Assembly (NCBI GenBank): GCA_913061415.1
Contig: CAJXUD010000011.1
Coordinates: forward strand, 1 to 64,000
Direction: 5' to 3'
DNA length: 64,000 nt
DNA from: an uncultured Oleispira sp.
Lineage (GTDB): Bacteria > Pseudomonadota > Gammaproteobacteria > Pseudomonadales > Oceanobacteraceae
A model generated the notes under the pieces. The model was not told the DNA's origin. It was given only the letters and a program-made list of their open reading frames with translations, and did no database searches. Below, one piece after another: positions 61,852 to 64,000 of this stretch; the stretch's first letter is position 1; every line of letters starts with the position of its first letter. The position numbers were made by a program, and so were the translations under genes.

Positions 61852-64000
61852 ACAGAAAATCCTTCTTTATTATTTTTTGCGTCTTGCCAGCCAGCTTCCC
61901 AGCTTGAAGAAAGAACATCATCTTGGTAGGGGCTTGTTTTATTTTTCTTATTGCTGCCTTGCTGAAATCCTTGCTGATAAGCCAGTTCAACAGAGTCTGT
62001 GATGATTTTTTTACGACGAATTTTATTAGAAAGATTGGTTAAGCTAATTAACCACTGGTCTAACAATAAATAACTTGCAGGAACCAGTAGCAGGCTAATA
62101 AACGTCGCAAACAAAACACCAAAAGCGAGAGATACTGCCATAGGAATTAAAAACTGAGCTTGGATGCTGGTTTCTAAAATCAGTGGCGTGAGGCCGACAA
62201 AGGTTGTTAGAGAGGTTAAAAGAATTGGGCGGAAACGTTTTTTACCGGCATCGCAGACTGCGACAAAGACTGCGTGGCCTTCTTCTCGTTGCTGGTTGAT
62301 GTAGTTCATTAATACGAGATTATCGTTCACCACAACGCCGCTGACCGCCACCATGCCGACAAACGACCAAAGGGTGAGCTCTAAATCCAATAGGAGGTGG
62401 CCGACCAGTGAGCCAAGCAATCCGAAGGGAATCGCAAAGAGTACTAATAAAGGCTGGCTGTAAGAGGCAAAGAGTACGGCCATCATCAAGTACATCGCTA
62501 AAATAGCGATAAGGTAACCCTTACTTAAAATGCTCAAGAAAGACGCGATGCTCTTTTGCTGTCCTGCGGTGCTCCAACGAATGCCTGGATGGTCATTAAC
62601 GATTTGATCAAGCTTGTGCTCCTTTAGCGCGCTTTTGATTTGAGAAACAGAATTCTTCTGGCTGTTAATATATGCACTGACCGAGACAATGCGCTGTTGG
62701 TCGTAACGTTTAATGTGATTACGCGCAGGCTGATATTCAATATTGGCAATGGTCGATAAACTCACATACTGATTATTCGGCAGCTTAATCGGAAGGTTTT
62801 CTAAGTACCACATTGAAGAGCGTTCATCTTCTGGCAAGCCTAGCCACACATTAACCTCATCGTCTTGGGTCTGAATGTTTTGAACGTCAGCCCCTTGATA
62901 GGCACTATGCACTTGCGAGAGTACCTGCTGTAAAGAAAGATCCAAGGCAATGGCGTTATCTTTTAATTGGATATTGGCTTGTTGCTTGGCACTGCTAATC
63001 GAGTCACTAATATCATAACTGCCCTCAAACTCTGCTAGCACTTCTTTTAACTGATCGGCAGCGCTGGTGAGTTGAGCGAGATCGTAGCCTGAAAATTCAA
63101 TATTAATATCGGGTTTAGCCGGGTTCAAACTTGCACTGAATTGTATATCTTCAATATCGGCAATCGTGCCCGTCAGTTCACGCCAGCGACGTACCAGTTC
63201 TTGGCCACTATATTGGCGCGCATTACCTGTTGATAACTCCAACGTGACTTGGGCGGTATGATCGAGATCTTTATTCAGATCTTGGTTGGATATTTTATTC
63301 TTAGGCCCAATCACTGAATAGATATGTAAAATAGTTGGCTGTGATTCTTGCTGAGTTTCATGTTTAAGTTGATTAGCCGCGGTAATGAGTTGATCAATCG
63401 CTACTTTCGTTTTGTGTCTAGGCGAACCTTCCGGAAAACTCACGTTGGCAATCACAACATCAGCCTCGATGGCCGAAAATAGCGCGATTCGCATCCAACC
63501 GGTCGAGACTACAACCATAAAAATAATAAATATTAAACTAAAGCAGATGACAACTAAGCCTTTGTTATGCAGTGACCGAACGAGCATTGGCTGATAGATC
63601 GTATTAATAAAATAATCGAGAGCATAACTAAATGCTTTTTGGATTTTTGTTAATGGGTTAGGGTTTTTGGTGCTGTCGTTATTAGATTGTTCTGCTTTAG
63701 AGTTTTCTGATTTAGTGCCAGACAAGTGAGCAGGCAAAATATAAATCGATTCTAATAAAGAAAATATCAAGGTTAAAATAACCACGATAGGAATTGCCTG
63801 CATTAATTTACCCTCAGGCCCGGGTAAGAATAACAGCGGTAAAAAAGCAACTATGCTGGTAGCGATCGCGAAAAATATCGGTTTGTAGACTTGGTATGTA
63901 CCTTCTAATGCACCAGCGCGGCCGTAGTTACCCAATTGGTTTTGCTGGTGCACGGATTCCCCTACGACAACGGCATCATCGACAACGATGCCTAAGACAA
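61848..64000 (-). CDS. RND efflux permease, partial (N-terminus beyond window), with RMF-like C-terminal tail
   Basis: VLGIVVDDAVVVGESVHQQNQ continues to window end; SLLESIYILPAHLSG; tail AYQQGFQQG...SPYQ...SSWEAGWQDA. Confidence 0.88.
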   Translation of the reverse strand, partial: VLGIVVDDAVVVGESVHQQNQLGNYGRAGALEGTYQVYKPIFFAIATSIVAFLPLLFLPGPEGKLMQAIPIVVILTLIFSLLESIYILPAHLSGTKSENSKAEQSNNDSTKNPNPLTKIQKAFSYALDYFINTIYQPMLVRSLHNKGLVVICFSLIFIIFMVVVSTGWMRIALFSAIEADVVIANVSFPEGSPRHKTKVAIDQLITAANQLKHETQQESQPTILHIYSVIGPKNKISNQDLNKDLDHTAQVTLELSTGNARQYSGQELVRRWRELTGTIADIEDIQFSASLNPAKPDINIEFSGYDLAQLTSAADQLKEVLAEFEGSYDISDSISSAKQQANIQLKDNAIALDLSLQQVLSQVHSAYQGADVQNIQTQDDEVNVWLGLPEDERSSMWYLENLPIKLPNNQYVSLSTIANIEYQPARNHIKRYDQQRIVSVSAYINSQKNSVSQIKSALKEHKLDQIVNDHPGIRWSTAGQQKSIASFLSILSKGYLIAILAMYLMMAVLFASYSQPLLVLFAIPFGLLGSLVGHLLLDLELTLWSFVGMVAVSGVVVNDNLVLMNYINQQREEGHAVFVAVCDAGKKRFRPILLTSLTTFVGLTPLILETSIQAQFLIPMAVSLAFGVLFATFISLLLVPASYLLLDQWLISLTNLSNKIRRKKIITDSVELAYQQGFQQGSNKKNKTSPYQDDVLSSSWEAGWQDAKNNKEGFSV

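Overview
64 kb of gammaproteobacterial chromosome; gene content suggests a marine Oceanospirillales-like organism, but this is inference. No rRNA or tRNA genes, IS elements, phage or CRISPR were seen. From left to right: 3' end of tuf; canonical S10-spc-alpha ribosomal protein superoperon with secY, rpmJ, rpoA and rplQ (303-13991); alpha/beta hydrolase; uvrA(-); CsgD/LuxR-type regulator(-); YajR-like MFS and ssb(+); a signalling cassette (REC-GGDEF-EAL, CHASE-PAS histidine kinase, Rcp1-like REC); cobO, cobB and a NiCoT/UreH-like transporter; old-yellow-enzyme oxidoreductase; an RND efflux operon carrying its own two-component system; small housekeeping-like ORFs; an operon of 7TM-like kinase, sigma54 response regulator and rhomboid protease, divergent from cioAB (bd-type oxidase) plus a DUF2474-like micro-ORF; 7TMR-DISM diguanylate cyclase; degenerate RmlD-like protein, moeA, mobA, moaC, moaD and a CPBP protein; a clade I nosRZDFYL nitrous oxide reductase cluster; and a condensation-superfamily acyltransferase translationally coupled to an RND permease cut by the window edge. 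Most notable observations: (i) an apparent RMF (ribosome modulation factor)-like module at the C-terminus of the RND permease; (ii) a dense palindrome/FNR-box regulatory region upstream of nosR; (iii) a candidate sigma54 promoter at cioAB beside a sigma54 response-regulator operon that includes a rhomboid protease; (iv) an 11-bp-phased direct repeat at the RND operon promoter; (v) a 13-bp-phased repeat array upstream of cobO; (vi) a very short S10 leader starting with a UUCG hairpin, together with a structured, terminator-containing rpsJ-rplC gap.
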